From: Microbacterium invictum | Lineage (GTDB): Bacteria; Actinomycetota; Actinomycetes; Actinomycetales; Microbacteriaceae | Assembly (NCBI RefSeq): GCF_014197265.1 | Contig: NZ_JACIFH010000001.1 | Span: 3,038,001-3,102,000 of the forward strand | Direction of reading: 5' to 3' | Length of the DNA: 64,000 bases | Shown here: piece by piece, positions 17,145 through 27,002 of the stretch | Layout: each line of letters begins with the position of its first letter | How positions within the stretch are numbered: position 1 is the first letter of the stretch | Notes under the pieces: generated by a model | What the model saw: the letters and a program-made list of their open reading frames with translations, nothing else | Told to the model about the DNA's origin: nothing | Database searches by the model: none | Translations under genes and position numbers: made by a program

Positions 17145-19942
17145 GCGCCGCGCAGCCAGCGATCGTCATCGACGCCCTGCGCGCCGAATACCGCACCGAC
17201 GCCGAATGGGTGGCCACCCCGATCCCCCGGCTCAGCTGGACCGTCAACGCCGCGGCGGGCTGGCGTCAGGATGGTGCCCAGTTGCGCCTCGACGGTGACC
17301 TCGTCGCCGACCTGGACGGCGACGACCATACGTTCGTCGCGTGGCCGTTCGACCCGCTGCAGCCGCGTGTGCGGCACCGGGTCGACGTCCGGGTGCGCGA
17401 TGCCGCCGGTGGCTGGAGCCCATGGAGCGCGTCGGTGCCCGTCGCCCTGGGGGCGCTGGCCCCTGACCAGTGGCAGGCCCAGTTCATCGGGCTGGCAGGC
17501 CCCGAGCATCCGGCGCAGCCGGTGCTGCTGCGCACCACGATCGATGTGCCGGCTGGCTCGACATCCGCCGTCCTCTACGTCACGGCGCTCGGCGCCTTCC
17601 GGGCGTTCATCGACGGGGTCGCGATCGACGACAGCGTGCTCTCGCCGGGGTGGACGGCGCTGCCGCATCGGCTCATCCACGAGTCGATCGACCTCACCGC
17701 GCTGCTGCCGGCCGGACGCCACGTGCTCGGCATCGAGCTGACCGGTGGCTGGTTCACCGAGGAGTACGGCTTCGACGGGCAGGGCCGCCGGGTGTACGGC
17801 GACCAGCCGGCCGTCGCCGCGCAGCTGCACCTCACCTCACCCGACGGCAGCGGAACCGTGATCGCCACCGGCGAGGACTGGCTGGCCCGCGGCGACGGTG
17901 AGATCGTCGCATCCGGTATCTACGCGGGCGAGACGATCGATCACCGCCGCCGTCGCGACTGGTGGGGCACCGCCCTCGAACCGGGCTGGCTGCCGGCCGC
18001 AACGGTCGACGCCGATGTCATCCCCGAAGCCCGGACCGCACCTCCCGTCCGGATCATCGAGTCGGTCGCGGTCGCCGGCGCGACCCGGCGCGACGACGGG
18101 CGCATCCTTCTCGACTTCGGCCAGAACCTCGTCGGGCGCCTTCGACTGCAGGTCGAGGGCCCCGGTGGCACCGAGATCGTCGTCCGTCACGCCGAGATTC
18201 TCGACGCCGGCGAACTGGCCACTGGGCCGCTGCGCACCGCGGCGGCGACGGACCGGTTCGTCCTCGCCGGCGACGGCATCGAGCAGTTCGAACCGGTGGG
18301 CACATTCCACGGGTTCCGATACGCCGAGCTGAGCGGGTGGCCGGGGGAGTTCGACCCGGCATCCGTCACCGCTCAGGTGATGCACACCGACCTGCGCCGC
18401 ACGGGCTGGTTCGACAGCTCGCACGCGCTGTTGAACCGCCTGCACGAGAACGTTGTCTGGTCGATGCGCGGCAACTTCCTGGCCCTTCCCACCGATTGCC
18501 CGCAGCGCGATGAGCGCATGGGGTGGACCGGCGACGCGCAGCTGTTCGCCCCGACGGCGTCAATGCTCTACGACGTGTCGGGCTTCTACGGCAGCTGGCT
18601 GGAGGATCTCGCGGTCGAGCAGGCCCAGCACGGCGGCGTCGTGCCGTTCATCGTGCCCGACGTGCTCCGCTTTCCCGCAAGCCCCGCCGCCGGCTGGGGC
18701 GATGCGGCGACCGTGATTCCCGCGGTGATGTGGGAGCGCTACGCCGACCGCGAGGTGCTGAGCCGGCAGCTGCCGAGCATGCGCGCGTGGGTGGATGCCG
18801 TCGTCGAGCGCCTCGATGGTGAGCTGCTCTGGGAAGGGCACATGCAGTTCGGCGACTGGCTCGACCCCGACGCGCCGCCCGACCGGCCCGGCCAGTCGAA
18901 GGTCGACACCGGCATCGTGGCCACCGCCTACCTCTTCCGTTCGGCGACCCTCGTTGCGCAGGCTGCGGGCGTGCTCTGCGACGCCGCCGCGGCGCAGCAG
19001 TACGCCCAGCTCGCCGACCAGGTGCGGGCCGCGTTCGTCTCGGCCTACATCACCCCCGACGCCCGGATGATGTCGGACGCGCCCACCGCTTACGCGCTCA
19101 CGCTCACCTTCGACATCGTGACCGATCCGGCGCTGCGCGCGCGACTGGGGCAGCGGCTGGCCGAATGCGTGCGGCGCAGCGCGTTCCACATCGGCACCGG
19201 CTTCCTCGGCACCCCGGCGCTGCTGGATGCACTCCTCGACGCCGACCAGGTCGAGGTCGCCGACCGGCTGCTGCTGCAGACGGAGTGCCCGTCGTGGCTG
19301 TACCCGGTCACTCAAGGCGCGACGACGGTGTGGGAGCGCTGGGACTCGCTGCTGCCTGACGGCACCATCAACCCCGGCGAGATGACGTCGTTCAACCACT
19401 ACGCCCTGGGCGCCGTCGTCGACACGCTCTACCGGCGCGTCGCCGGCATCGGCCCCGCGGCGCCGGGCTGGCGGCAGATCCGCTTCGCCCCCAGTCCGCT
19501 GCCGTCACTCGATCATGCCCGCGCCCGCGTCGACACGGCCGCCGGCACGGTCGAAGGCGGCTGGGAGCGGCGCGACGGCTCGATCGTGTTCGCCCTCGAG
19601 GTGCCCGTGGGGGCGGACGCGATCGTCCGGCTGCCCGGTGAAGACCCGTTCGGAGTCGGCCCCGGGCGCCACGAATGGAGCCGCGCCGCCACTCCATCGC
19701 CACGTCCGGGCGAGGTCGGGCTCGGCACCCCGTTCCGCGACATCGCCGGTGACGCCGAGGCCTACGCGTGCGTGATCGACGCCGTCACGGCCGCAGCCGG
19801 CGCCGAAGCCGCCGCGATGTTCCGGCACCGCACCGATTGGTCCTCGCACACGCCGCTCGTCGCCGGGATCTTCGGCCTGCCGCCGTCCGTCGGCGGGGGG
19901 CTGGCGCAGGCGCTCGGAGGGCTGAGCGCGCGGCGGGGCTGA
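17141..19942 (+). CDS. Alpha-L-rhamnosidase, GH78
   Basis: A 933-residue GH78 enzyme. N-terminal beta domains (about 1-380) include the carbohydrate-binding-like segments QAQFIGLAGPEHPAQPVLLR and ELTGGWFTEEYGF. The (alpha/alpha)6 catalytic domain carries the hallmark DCPQRDERMGWTGDAQ (about residues 452-467, which holds the general acid) and TTVWERWDS (near 730), and a C-terminal beta sandwich follows. There is no signal peptide, so it is cytoplasmic. GTG at 17141 overlaps the GH3 stop (GTGA). It releases terminal L-rhamnose from plant glycosides or pectin fragments and completes this import-and-hydrolyse operon. Confidence 0.93.
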   Translation: MSAAQPAIVIDALRAEYRTDAEWVATPIPRLSWTVNAAAGWRQDGAQLRLDGDLVADLDGDDHTFVAWPFDPLQPRVRHRVDVRVRDAAGGWSPWSASVPVALGALAPDQWQAQFIGLAGPEHPAQPVLLRTTIDVPAGSTSAVLYVTALGAFRAFIDGVAIDDSVLSPGWTALPHRLIHESIDLTALLPAGRHVLGIELTGGWFTEEYGFDGQGRRVYGDQPAVAAQLHLTSPDGSGTVIATGEDWLARGDGEIVASGIYAGETIDHRRRRDWWGTALEPGWLPAATVDADVIPEARTAPPVRIIESVAVAGATRRDDGRILLDFGQNLVGRLRLQVEGPGGTEIVVRHAEILDAGELATGPLRTAAATDRFVLAGDGIEQFEPVGTFHGFRYAELSGWPGEFDPASVTAQVMHTDLRRTGWFDSSHALLNRLHENVVWSMRGNFLALPTDCPQRDERMGWTGDAQLFAPTASMLYDVSGFYGSWLEDLAVEQAQHGGVVPFIVPDVLRFPASPAAGWGDAATVIPAVMWERYADREVLSRQLPSMRAWVDAVVERLDGELLWEGHMQFGDWLDPDAPPDRPGQSKVDTGIVATAYLFRSATLVAQAAGVLCDAAAAQQYAQLADQVRAAFVSAYITPDARMMSDAPTAYALTLTFDIVTDPALRARLGQRLAECVRRSAFHIGTGFLGTPALLDALLDADQVEVADRLLLQTECPSWLYPVTQGATTVWERWDSLLPDGTINPGEMTSFNHYALGAVVDTLYRRVAGIGPAAPGWRQIRFAPSPLPSLDHARARVDTAAGTVEGGWERRDGSIVFALEVPVGADAIVRLPGEDPFGVGPGRHEWSRAATPSPRPGEVGLGTPFRDIAGDAEAYACVIDAVTAAAGAEAAAMFRHRTDWSSHTPLVAGIFGLPPSVGGGLAQALGGLSARRG

Positions 19943-20027
19943 GCGGGCGGGTGCTGCGCGCCGGACTGCGCGCGGCGCGGCTGAGCGCGCCGCCGCTGAG
20001 CGCGGCGGACCCCGGTACGGTGTTCGC

Positions 20028-20459
20028 ATGAGCGATGACTGGACCCGGCTCTGCGCACTGCTCGACGACGACCCCGATCTCCTCACCTCGGTCGGTGCGG
20101 CCGCCGGTGATCCTGACGAGGCAGACCCGTGGGGCGCGGTGATCGACGGTCTCGACGATGCCGGCGCGCTCGCCTACCTCGAGCGGGGGGATGCCGGCGT
20201 CGAGCTGGCCGACGCACTGGCCGGCGTTCCGCGGGTGTTCCGGGCCGGCGTCGACCTCGAGCCCGTCGCCGATGTCGAGGGAGAACTGCCGGCGGCGATC
20301 GCGCGCGCCGACGCGATCCTCGCACCGCAGGGCCTGCGCCTCGTCTACCTCGCGGAAGACTCGGACGCGTTTCCGCTCGTGGTCGTACCGGTCGCGCACG
20401 CCGACGAGATCGTCGCGCTGGCGACGAAGCTGGGACACGAGGCCCGGGTCTTCGGCTGA
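20028..20459 (+). CDS. Small acidic protein of unknown function (DUF6630-like)
   Basis: A 143-residue soluble, strongly acidic protein with no membrane segment. The pattern (N-terminal short helices with DPDEADPWGAVIDGLDDAGALAYL, then LRLVYLAEDSDAFPLVVVP and a C-terminal alpha/beta region) resembles DUF6630, a family with no assigned function. It stands alone between the GH78 gene and an AI-2E family permease; the short spacer before it contains GCTGAGCGCG-like repeats. Function cannot be inferred. Confidence 0.6.
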   Translation: MSDDWTRLCALLDDDPDLLTSVGAAAGDPDEADPWGAVIDGLDDAGALAYLERGDAGVELADALAGVPRVFRAGVDLEPVADVEGELPAAIARADAILAPQGLRLVYLAEDSDAFPLVVVPVAHADEIVALATKLGHEARVFG

Positions 20460-20530
20460 GGTGGCCCCGCGCCGCCCATCGAGGGCGAAACCAGGTGACG
20501 GTGGATGCCGGACACCGCTACGCTCACGCC

Positions 20531-21742
20531 ATGTGGCCTTTCGCTGCCAAACCCAAGCCCAAGCCCGCCCCCGCGGTCGGCCCGCCGGATGACACCTCGG
20601 TCGATCCGCCGGAGCGCGCGGCGTCGACGCACCGCACCGCCTTCATCCTGCTGGCATTCGGCGGCGCGGCGCTGGCGTCGTTCGGCATCGCCGCGATCGC
20701 ATCCATCTTCGCGTCGGTGTTCTTCGCCCTCGTTCTGACGATCTGCGTCTACCCGGTGCGGCGATGGCTCGAAGCCCGCGGCGTGCCGCGCGGGCTCGCG
20801 ACCGTCGCCGTCCTGGTGGCTGTCGTGGCGCTGCTGGCCGCGTTCATCGGGGCGCTGATCGTCTCGTTCGGACAGTTCCTGACGCTGCTGCCGCAGTACA
20901 CCCCGCAGCTCGAACAGTGGCTGACCGACGTCGGGGTCCGGCTCGAGGGTTTCGGCATCGGCCCGGATGAAGTCGAAGCGATCCTGTCGTCGTTCCAGCC
21001 GTCGGTGATCCTCGGCTATCTCGGCGGGCTCGCCGGAAGCGCGGCCGGGCTGATCTCGTCGGCGGTGGTGCTGTTGACGGTGCTGATCCTCATGGCGGCA
21101 GACTCGTCGTTCTCCGCGACGATCGCCGCCGGGATCACCGAGCGGCGCCCGGCCGTCGGCGGCGCGATGGTCCGCTTCACGAACGGAGTGCGGCGCTACA
21201 TGGTCGTCACGACCGGGCTGGGCCTTGCGCAGGGCCTGGTGAACTGGGCCGCGCTGGCGATCATGGGGATCCCCGGTGCGGCGCTGTGGGGACTGCTCTC
21301 GTTCCTGTGCAGCTTCATCCCCAACATCGGCTACTTCATCGCGATCATCCCGCCGATCGTGTTCGGCGCGCTCACCGGCGGCTGGCCCCTCGTGATCGCC
21401 GTCATCCTCGTCTACGGCGTGTTCAACGCCGTCATCCAGTCGATCGTCCAGCCGAAGGTCGTCGGCAATGCGGTCTCGCTCAGCCAGACGATCACCTTCG
21501 TCTCGGTGCTGTTCTGGGCAGTGTTGCTCGGCCCGATGGGTGCGATCCTGGCCGTGCCGCTGACGCTGCTCGTGCGCATGATCCTCATCGACTCCGACCC
21601 GCGCACCGCGTGGATCCGCCCCGCGCTCGGCGAGGTCGATGACGCGAAGCGTCAGATGGAGGCGGAGGATGTCGCGCGGGCGCGCGCCCGTCGTCTGCGG
21701 CGCGACCAGCGTCGCGCGGGCGAGGGGGGCGAGCGGGCGTAG
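20531..21742 (+). CDS. AI-2E family transporter (membrane permease)
   Basis: A 403-residue integral membrane protein of the AI-2E (YdiK/PerM-type) family. It has a Lys/Pro-rich cytosolic N-terminus (KPKPKPAPA), about eight hydrophobic segments, the family region GAALWGLLSFLCSFIPNIGYFIA and the C-terminal IVQPKVVGNAVSLSQ motif. A charged Arg-rich cytosolic tail follows. The ATG at 20531 begins just before the first plausible segment; longer in-frame extensions have coding-poor composition. Substrates vary in this family (autoinducer export, sodium or proton antiport), so the transported species is not known. Confidence 0.88.
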   Translation: MWPFAAKPKPKPAPAVGPPDDTSVDPPERAASTHRTAFILLAFGGAALASFGIAAIASIFASVFFALVLTICVYPVRRWLEARGVPRGLATVAVLVAVVALLAAFIGALIVSFGQFLTLLPQYTPQLEQWLTDVGVRLEGFGIGPDEVEAILSSFQPSVILGYLGGLAGSAAGLISSAVVLLTVLILMAADSSFSATIAAGITERRPAVGGAMVRFTNGVRRYMVVTTGLGLAQGLVNWAALAIMGIPGAALWGLLSFLCSFIPNIGYFIAIIPPIVFGALTGGWPLVIAVILVYGVFNAVIQSIVQPKVVGNAVSLSQTITFVSVLFWAVLLGPMGAILAVPLTLLVRMILIDSDPRTAWIRPALGEVDDAKRQMEAEDVARARARRLRRDQRRAGEGGERA

Positions 21743-21792
21743 CGGACGGCCGCAGCCGGTCCGTTTCAGGAGGTCTGTGCCGGGCCGGGTGC

Positions 21793-24700
21793 TCAGCCCG
21801 TGGCCGAGACCGGATCGGCGGACGCGTCAATCCGACGGAGGCGACTGATCAGATCGGTCACCTGGCCGTCGCTGAACAGCCCGTCGGGGCCTTCCGGTGC
21901 CAGTCCGGTGAACGGATCCTCGTACAGCCGCCGGGGATCGAGGCATCCCGCGATCGTCAGCTGCTGCACGACCAGATCGACGAACGCGTGCTGGCGCTGG
22001 GTGAATCCGGGCGCGGCGACGAAGTCGGCCAGTGCCGCCTCGGCGGCTGAGCGGTCGAGTCCGACGATCGACCTGACGAAGCGGCCGAGACCGCCGGCCT
22101 CGACCGACTGTGCCCGCAGCTCGGCCATATCCACCCCGCCCGCCGACACGAGGATCGTCTCGAGCTGGGCGAGATCGAGGGCCGTGAGCGGGCGCCCGGT
22201 GCGCAGCTTGTGCAACGCCACCTCCTCGGCATGTGAATCCAGGAAGCCGAGGAGCTTCTCTCGGAATGCGCGGCGGTCCAGTCCCGGCATGACGCGGGCG
22301 ATCTCGACGTCGCGCGAGTCTCCCACTGTGTCTTCGAAGTCGGTGAAGACCGGCTCCCGTCCGCGCGCATCGAGCAGGCGCACGAGCTCCCGCAGGTTCA
22401 CCCGCACGCGTTCGAGCAGTGCGAGGGACGGCGCTTGCCACCAATCCGGATCGGCGACGGCGGCAATCAGCGCGCGTTGAGCATCAACAGCGGGGATGCC
22501 GCGCCGCTCGGTCAACCCATTCGCGATGTCGACGACGCGATTGATGACCGCGGGGGCGATCGGTGCGCCGTCGGCGACGGCCAGCTGTGCGTCGAGCAGG
22601 AGTGCGTCGAACCGCTTCGCCATCTCGTCGGGATCGTTCTCGGCCGGTGAGGGGAGCCCTGCCAGCTCGGCGGCGGCATCGACATCGGCGGCTGTGAACG
22701 TGTTCCAGGCCGCTTCCTGGCCGAATCGATCCACGGTCCGCAGATGCTTGCGCACGAGGAAGTTGTCGCGATTCATGGCCGCGACGGCGCCGTGCAGCCG
22801 GGTGGCAAGGCCGTCGCGCAGCGCGCGGTCATCGGCGTCGTCCGAGCCGCCGAGCAGTGCCAGCAGCCGCACGCGCGAGCCGAAGAGCCGTTCCGACAGC
22901 GAGGTCTGCCGGCCAGTGGGAGCCTCGGGCACATCGACGTTGAAGTATTCGATGTTGCCGCACACGTCGAAGATGATGAAGTCGGTCTTGTCGAGCCCCG
23001 GACCATACAGGTCCGGCCTCAGGCGGGTCCCGCGGCCGACCATTTGCCAGTACTTCGTCTGCGAGTGCACCGGCTTGAAGAAGACGAGGTTGACCACATC
23101 CGGAATGTCGATGCCGGTGTCGAGCATGTCTACCGAGATCGCGATGTCCGGCGCCTTGCCCGGTGTCGAGAAGTCGTCGATGAGAGTCTGGGCGTACGGC
23201 CCCGAGGCGTGTGTGATGACGCGCGCGAGCGAGCCCCTGCTCTCGGGATAATTCGCGTCGAGTCGTGCCTCGATGAAGTCCGCATGCTTCTGGTTCTTGG
23301 CGAAGACGATCGTCTTTCCGAGGCGATCGCCGCCGGCGACCCGGTGGCCTTCCTGCATCAGGATTTCGAGCACCTTGTCGACGGTGTCGGCGTTGAAGAG
23401 CCACCGGTTCATCGCGGCCGCGTCGATCTCGTCGGGGATCTCGCCGTTGTGCCATTCCAGCGCGTCCCATTGCTCGCGCTCAGCGTCGCTGAGGTCGGCA
23501 TAGTGGATGCCGCGGTTCATGAAACCGAGGTCGATTACACGTGCACGCGGCGGAACGAGGTAGCCGCCCTCGATCGCGTCGTCGAGCTCGTAGGCGTCGG
23601 TGGGCACACCGTCGTCGAGTTCGAACAGGCGGTAGGTGTTGTGGTCGATGTCGGCGCGCGGGGTCGCGGTCAAGCCCACAACCAGAGAGTCGAAGTAGTC
23701 GAAGATCTCGCCGTACCGGTGGTAGATCGATCGATGCGCTTCGTCGACGACGATCAGATCGAAGTAGCCCGGGCCGAATCGGCGCAGGTCATCCCCGCCG
23801 GCGTCGATGAGCCCCATCACGGTCTGATAGGTCGAGACATAGACGCGGCCGTCGCTGTCGCGGTCGGTGAGCAGATTGACCGGTGCACTGTCGGACAGGT
23901 GCATCTTGAACGCGCCGACGGCCTGGTTGACCAGGGCCGTGCGGTCAGCGAGGAACAGCACTCGCTTGACCCAGTTGGCGCGTTGCAGCACGTCGACCAG
24001 GGCGATGACGGTGCGCGTCTTCCCCGTGCCGGTCGCCATGACCAGCAGCGCACGGCGCTTCTTCTGCTCGAAGCTTTCGTTCACTGCGCGGATCGCCCGC
24101 CACTGATATGGGCGCTCGACGATCGTCCCGTCGATCTCCACCGTGCCGAGCGGCTTCATTGAGCTGCGCCGCTGCACGGCCAGGGCCAGTTGGTCCTTGG
24201 TAAGAAACCCCGCGATGCGACGCGGCGGGTAACGGCGATCGTCCCACATCCAGTGCTCGTACCCGTTCGAGTAGAAGACGATCGGGCGCTGACCGAAGTC
24301 GCGCTCGAGCGCGTCGGCGTACAGTTCAGCCTGCAGCCGCCCCTCCCTGGCGTCCTTGCGGGTGCGCTTGGCCTCGACGACCGCGAGCGGCGTGCCGTCA
24401 TCGCCCCACAGCACATAGTCGATCTTGCCGGTGCCCGACGGGCTCGGGATGCCGGTGACCGGCCATTCGCGGTCGCGTGCATCGCTGAGAATCCAGCCGG
24501 CTTCTCGCAGCTGCAGGTCGATGAGCGCGCTGCGGGTCTCGGTCTCGGTGGCTTCGGTCGGGTCGGCGATGCCGAGATCGGCGTTCTTCGCCTCGTTCGC
24601 GGCCTTGAGCTCGGCGAGCTGTGCGCGGAGTGCATCCAACTGGGCTTGCGCTTCGGCGCCGAGCGCGTGCGCGGCCGCGAGTTGCGCCGTGAGGTCGGCG

Positions 24701-25191
24701 CGAGCGGCATCGAACTCGGCTTGCAGCTTCTCCAGTTCGGCGCGGGTGCGCTGGATCACGACGGCCGGCGCCGGCGGCACGAGAGCGAACGCGAACGGTG
24801 CGGGTTCGGGTGCGGCCGGATCGGCATAGCAGTGGTGCAGCCACCGGCACAGGCTGTGCAGTTGCTCGATCGCCAGGCGGGCGCGGAGCAGCGGAAGGTC
24901 GTCGTCTTTGTGGACGGCGTCGTTGCCGATGAGCCGGATCGACTTCAGGATCCCCCCCACGTTGTCGCCGACCGCGTCGCGGAACGGCTTCTGATGGGTG
25001 AGGTTCGAGAACGAGTCGTCGTAGGGGCGGACGAGGTTCTCGGCCGCGTAGATCCACTCGGTGAACAGTTCGGCGGCGCGGCGCGCATACGTCGCGGCCG
25101 CGCGCGGATCGGGCTTGAGGTAGGCCTCGGCGCGGGTCGCGGCATCGCCGATCTGCGGCCATCGGCCGACGACGAACTCGAAATTCCCCAA
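21793..25191 (-). CDS. hsdR: Type I restriction enzyme R subunit with HEPN-like DUF4145 N-terminus
   Basis: A 1132-residue protein. Residues about 1-125 form a DUF4145/HEPN-like helical domain with RLIGNDAVH (R-N-x3-H pattern). About 155-215 is coiled coil. The HSDR_N nuclease domain has the PD-ExK core VVEAKRTRKD near 272. The helicase has Walker A MATGTGKTRT near 387, the DEAH box VVDEAHRS near 482 and the C-terminal motor with QMVGRGTRLRPDLYG. The C-terminal helical region would contact the methylase. It cuts and translocates unmodified DNA together with HsdM/HsdS, encoded about 2.3 kb upstream on the same strand, with unrelated opposite-strand genes in between. Confidence 0.92.
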   Translation of the reverse strand: MGNFEFVVGRWPQIGDAATRAEAYLKPDPRAAATYARRAAELFTEWIYAAENLVRPYDDSFSNLTHQKPFRDAVGDNVGGILKSIRLIGNDAVHKDDDLPLLRARLAIEQLHSLCRWLHHCYADPAAPEPAPFAFALVPPAPAVVIQRTRAELEKLQAEFDAARADLTAQLAAAHALGAEAQAQLDALRAQLAELKAANEAKNADLGIADPTEATETETRSALIDLQLREAGWILSDARDREWPVTGIPSPSGTGKIDYVLWGDDGTPLAVVEAKRTRKDAREGRLQAELYADALERDFGQRPIVFYSNGYEHWMWDDRRYPPRRIAGFLTKDQLALAVQRRSSMKPLGTVEIDGTIVERPYQWRAIRAVNESFEQKKRRALLVMATGTGKTRTVIALVDVLQRANWVKRVLFLADRTALVNQAVGAFKMHLSDSAPVNLLTDRDSDGRVYVSTYQTVMGLIDAGGDDLRRFGPGYFDLIVVDEAHRSIYHRYGEIFDYFDSLVVGLTATPRADIDHNTYRLFELDDGVPTDAYELDDAIEGGYLVPPRARVIDLGFMNRGIHYADLSDAEREQWDALEWHNGEIPDEIDAAAMNRWLFNADTVDKVLEILMQEGHRVAGGDRLGKTIVFAKNQKHADFIEARLDANYPESRGSLARVITHASGPYAQTLIDDFSTPGKAPDIAISVDMLDTGIDIPDVVNLVFFKPVHSQTKYWQMVGRGTRLRPDLYGPGLDKTDFIIFDVCGNIEYFNVDVPEAPTGRQTSLSERLFGSRVRLLALLGGSDDADDRALRDGLATRLHGAVAAMNRDNFLVRKHLRTVDRFGQEAAWNTFTAADVDAAAELAGLPSPAENDPDEMAKRFDALLLDAQLAVADGAPIAPAVINRVVDIANGLTERRGIPAVDAQRALIAAVADPDWWQAPSLALLERVRVNLRELVRLLDARGREPVFTDFEDTVGDSRDVEIARVMPGLDRRAFREKLLGFLDSHAEEVALHKLRTGRPLTALDLAQLETILVSAGGVDMAELRAQSVEAGGLGRFVRSIVGLDRSAAEAALADFVAAPGFTQRQHAFVDLVVQQLTIAGCLDPRRLYEDPFTGLAPEGPDGLFSDGQVTDLISRLRRIDASADPVSATG

Positions 25192-25350
25192 CGAACGGCT
25201 CCTCTGGGCGGCACCGGCCGCCGCTCAGACCGATGCTAGCGAAGCCGCCGACATCAATGTCGGAGGTGTGGTGTGTCCTGATCTACTGGCCATCGGGCCG
25301 GTGGCGCACGACTGGGGTCTGCGTCTGGGACGACCAGAAAGTCATTCGTC

Positions 25351-26235
25351 ATGTCTGAATACAACAACACGCCTGCTCTGCCGCCTGCCGGGTGGTACCT
25401 CGACCCGCACGACACCGCGCGGCAGCGGTACTGGGACGGTGCGCGGTGGACCGAGCAGGTCGCCGCACCCGACGCCGCTGCCACGCCGCCGAGCACCGAG
25501 TCGCCGTCGGCCGTTGGCGCCGCGGCCGCCGTGGTGAGCACGCGTCGCTTGCCGAAGCTCACCTGGTGGCAGTGGGCGCTCGGCGCGCTCGGAACCCTCG
25601 TGCTGATCAGCATGATCGTCACGGGGATCAACGGTGTCGCCGGCATCGGCGCAGACTCGGCGTCATCCGATCCCGCGCCGGCAGAACCGGCCGCAGCCGG
25701 AAGCGGCGGGTTCACACAGGATTCCAAACGGCCCACCGAGAAGCCGGTCGCGATGATCGAGGTACCCGACCTGGTGGGCGTCACCGTCGCCGAAGCGCGA
25801 GCACAGCTCAACGACCTCGGTCTGGACCTCGAAGCCACCGACGCGGGCGACGACTGGATCGTCACGGCCCAGCAGCCGGCGCAGGGATCGCACCCGCTGG
25901 AGGGCCTCGAGTTGAGCATCACCAGCGAGGCGCCCAAGCCGGTGTACACGCTGGCTCAGCAGAACGCGATCGGCACGGCGCAGGATTACCTGGACTATTC
26001 CGGGTTCTCGCGCGGCAGCCTGATCGGCCAGCTGGAGTACGAGGGATTCTCGACCGAAGATGCCACCTTCGGTGCCGACAACGCGGGTGCTGATTGGAAC
26101 GCTGAGGCGGCCGAGAGCGCAGCGTCGTACCTGGACTACTCGTCGTTCTCGCGGCAGGGCCTGTACGACCAGCTCGCATATGAAGAGTTCACGCCCGAGC
26201 AGATCGAGCACGCACTGAGCGCCGTCGGCTACTGA
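25351..26235 (+). CDS. Membrane-anchored DUF2510-PASTA-Ltp surface protein
   Basis: A 294-residue protein. Its parts are a DUF2510 domain (PAGWYLDPHDTARQRYWDGARWT, about 12-35), a low-complexity Ala/Pro/Ser linker, one transmembrane segment (about 73-95), an outside PASTA domain (about 136-191, VPDLVGVTVAEARAQLNDLG) and two Ltp repeats (about 203-246 and 251-294) with YLDYSGFSRGSLIGQLEYEGF-type units. Ltp domains are known from the superinfection-exclusion lipoprotein of Streptococcus thermophilus phage TP-J34 and from many Gram-positive surface proteins. Here it lies between hsdR and a toxin-antitoxin pair, so a role against phage adsorption or DNA entry is possible but unproven. Confidence 0.85.
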   Translation: MSEYNNTPALPPAGWYLDPHDTARQRYWDGARWTEQVAAPDAAATPPSTESPSAVGAAAAVVSTRRLPKLTWWQWALGALGTLVLISMIVTGINGVAGIGADSASSDPAPAEPAAAGSGGFTQDSKRPTEKPVAMIEVPDLVGVTVAEARAQLNDLGLDLEATDAGDDWIVTAQQPAQGSHPLEGLELSITSEAPKPVYTLAQQNAIGTAQDYLDYSGFSRGSLIGQLEYEGFSTEDATFGADNAGADWNAEAAESAASYLDYSSFSRQGLYDQLAYEEFTPEQIEHALSAVGY

Positions 26236-26374
26236 TCGGCTGACCTGTTCAGTGGAAACCGCGGCGGCGGTCACTCTGGGGTGGGCGCCGCCGCACCGCT
26301 TCTCCACATTCGGGTCGATCTCCGGCCGCGTGGGGGAAGTGCGGAATACGATGTGATGAATATCGGGGGTCATC

Positions 26375-27001
26375 ATGTCGTTCAATGTTGCGCTGACGTC
26401 GGTGCTTTCGGGCGCGTCCGTCCGGCAGCTCGGGCACTGGCGCAAGACGGAGCTGCTCGTGCCCGAGGTGAACAGCGCGAGCCGACCGATTCTCTACTCC
26501 TTCCGCGATATCCTCGCGCTTCGCGCCGTGGTGAAACTTCGGCAGGATCAGTCACTGCAGAAGATCCGCAAGGCGTTCGCCACCCTTCCGCACCTCGATC
26601 TCACCGAGCATCCCGCACAGTACGCGCTCGTGAACGAGGGCTCCACCATCGCGCTGGTCCGGGATGACGGCAGCGAGATCGACCTTGTGACCAGGCCGGG
26701 CCACGCGATTCTCGTCACACTTCCCGACATCATGAACTCCTTCGAAACGCACCGTGGGGCGGTCGTCGACCTGCGTCGCCCTCGGGAACACCTCCGAGTT
26801 CGGGAGCAGTGGCTGGGAGGGTGGCCGACAATCGAAGGTACGCGGGTACCCTATGACACGATCGCGGAGTTGCTGTCCGACGGAACCATTGAGCCGTCGG
26901 ACGTCGGCCATTATTACCCCGGCGTCACAGCAGCAGCGGCACGGGACGCGTTGGATTTCGCTCGCTCCGTCCCTGGCTGGCGCGAATCGATTGCAGCGTG
27001 A
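26375..27001 (+). CDS. Antitoxin with DUF433 domain (VapB45-like)
   Basis: A 208-residue protein. The N-terminus (about 1-70) looks like a MerR-type helix-turn-helix (SGASVRQLGHWRK then YSFRDILALRAVVKLRQ). The C-terminus (about 150-200) is a DUF433 domain with GWPTIEGTRVPYDTIAELLSDG and YYPGVTAAAARDALDFA. This architecture is that of antitoxins paired with PIN-like DUF5615/VapC45 toxins. The stop lies one base from the GTG of the toxin gene, so the pair is co-transcribed. It probably binds both the toxin and its own promoter. Confidence 0.8.
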   Translation: MSFNVALTSVLSGASVRQLGHWRKTELLVPEVNSASRPILYSFRDILALRAVVKLRQDQSLQKIRKAFATLPHLDLTEHPAQYALVNEGSTIALVRDDGSEIDLVTRPGHAILVTLPDIMNSFETHRGAVVDLRRPREHLRVREQWLGGWPTIEGTRVPYDTIAELLSDGTIEPSDVGHYYPGVTAAAARDALDFARSVPGWRESIAA

Positions 27002-27002
27002 C

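Noticed and set aside
22744..24162. Long plus-strand frame of 472 codons opposite hsdR
   Set aside because: Composition is antisense to the well-supported HsdR and no domain is recognisable.
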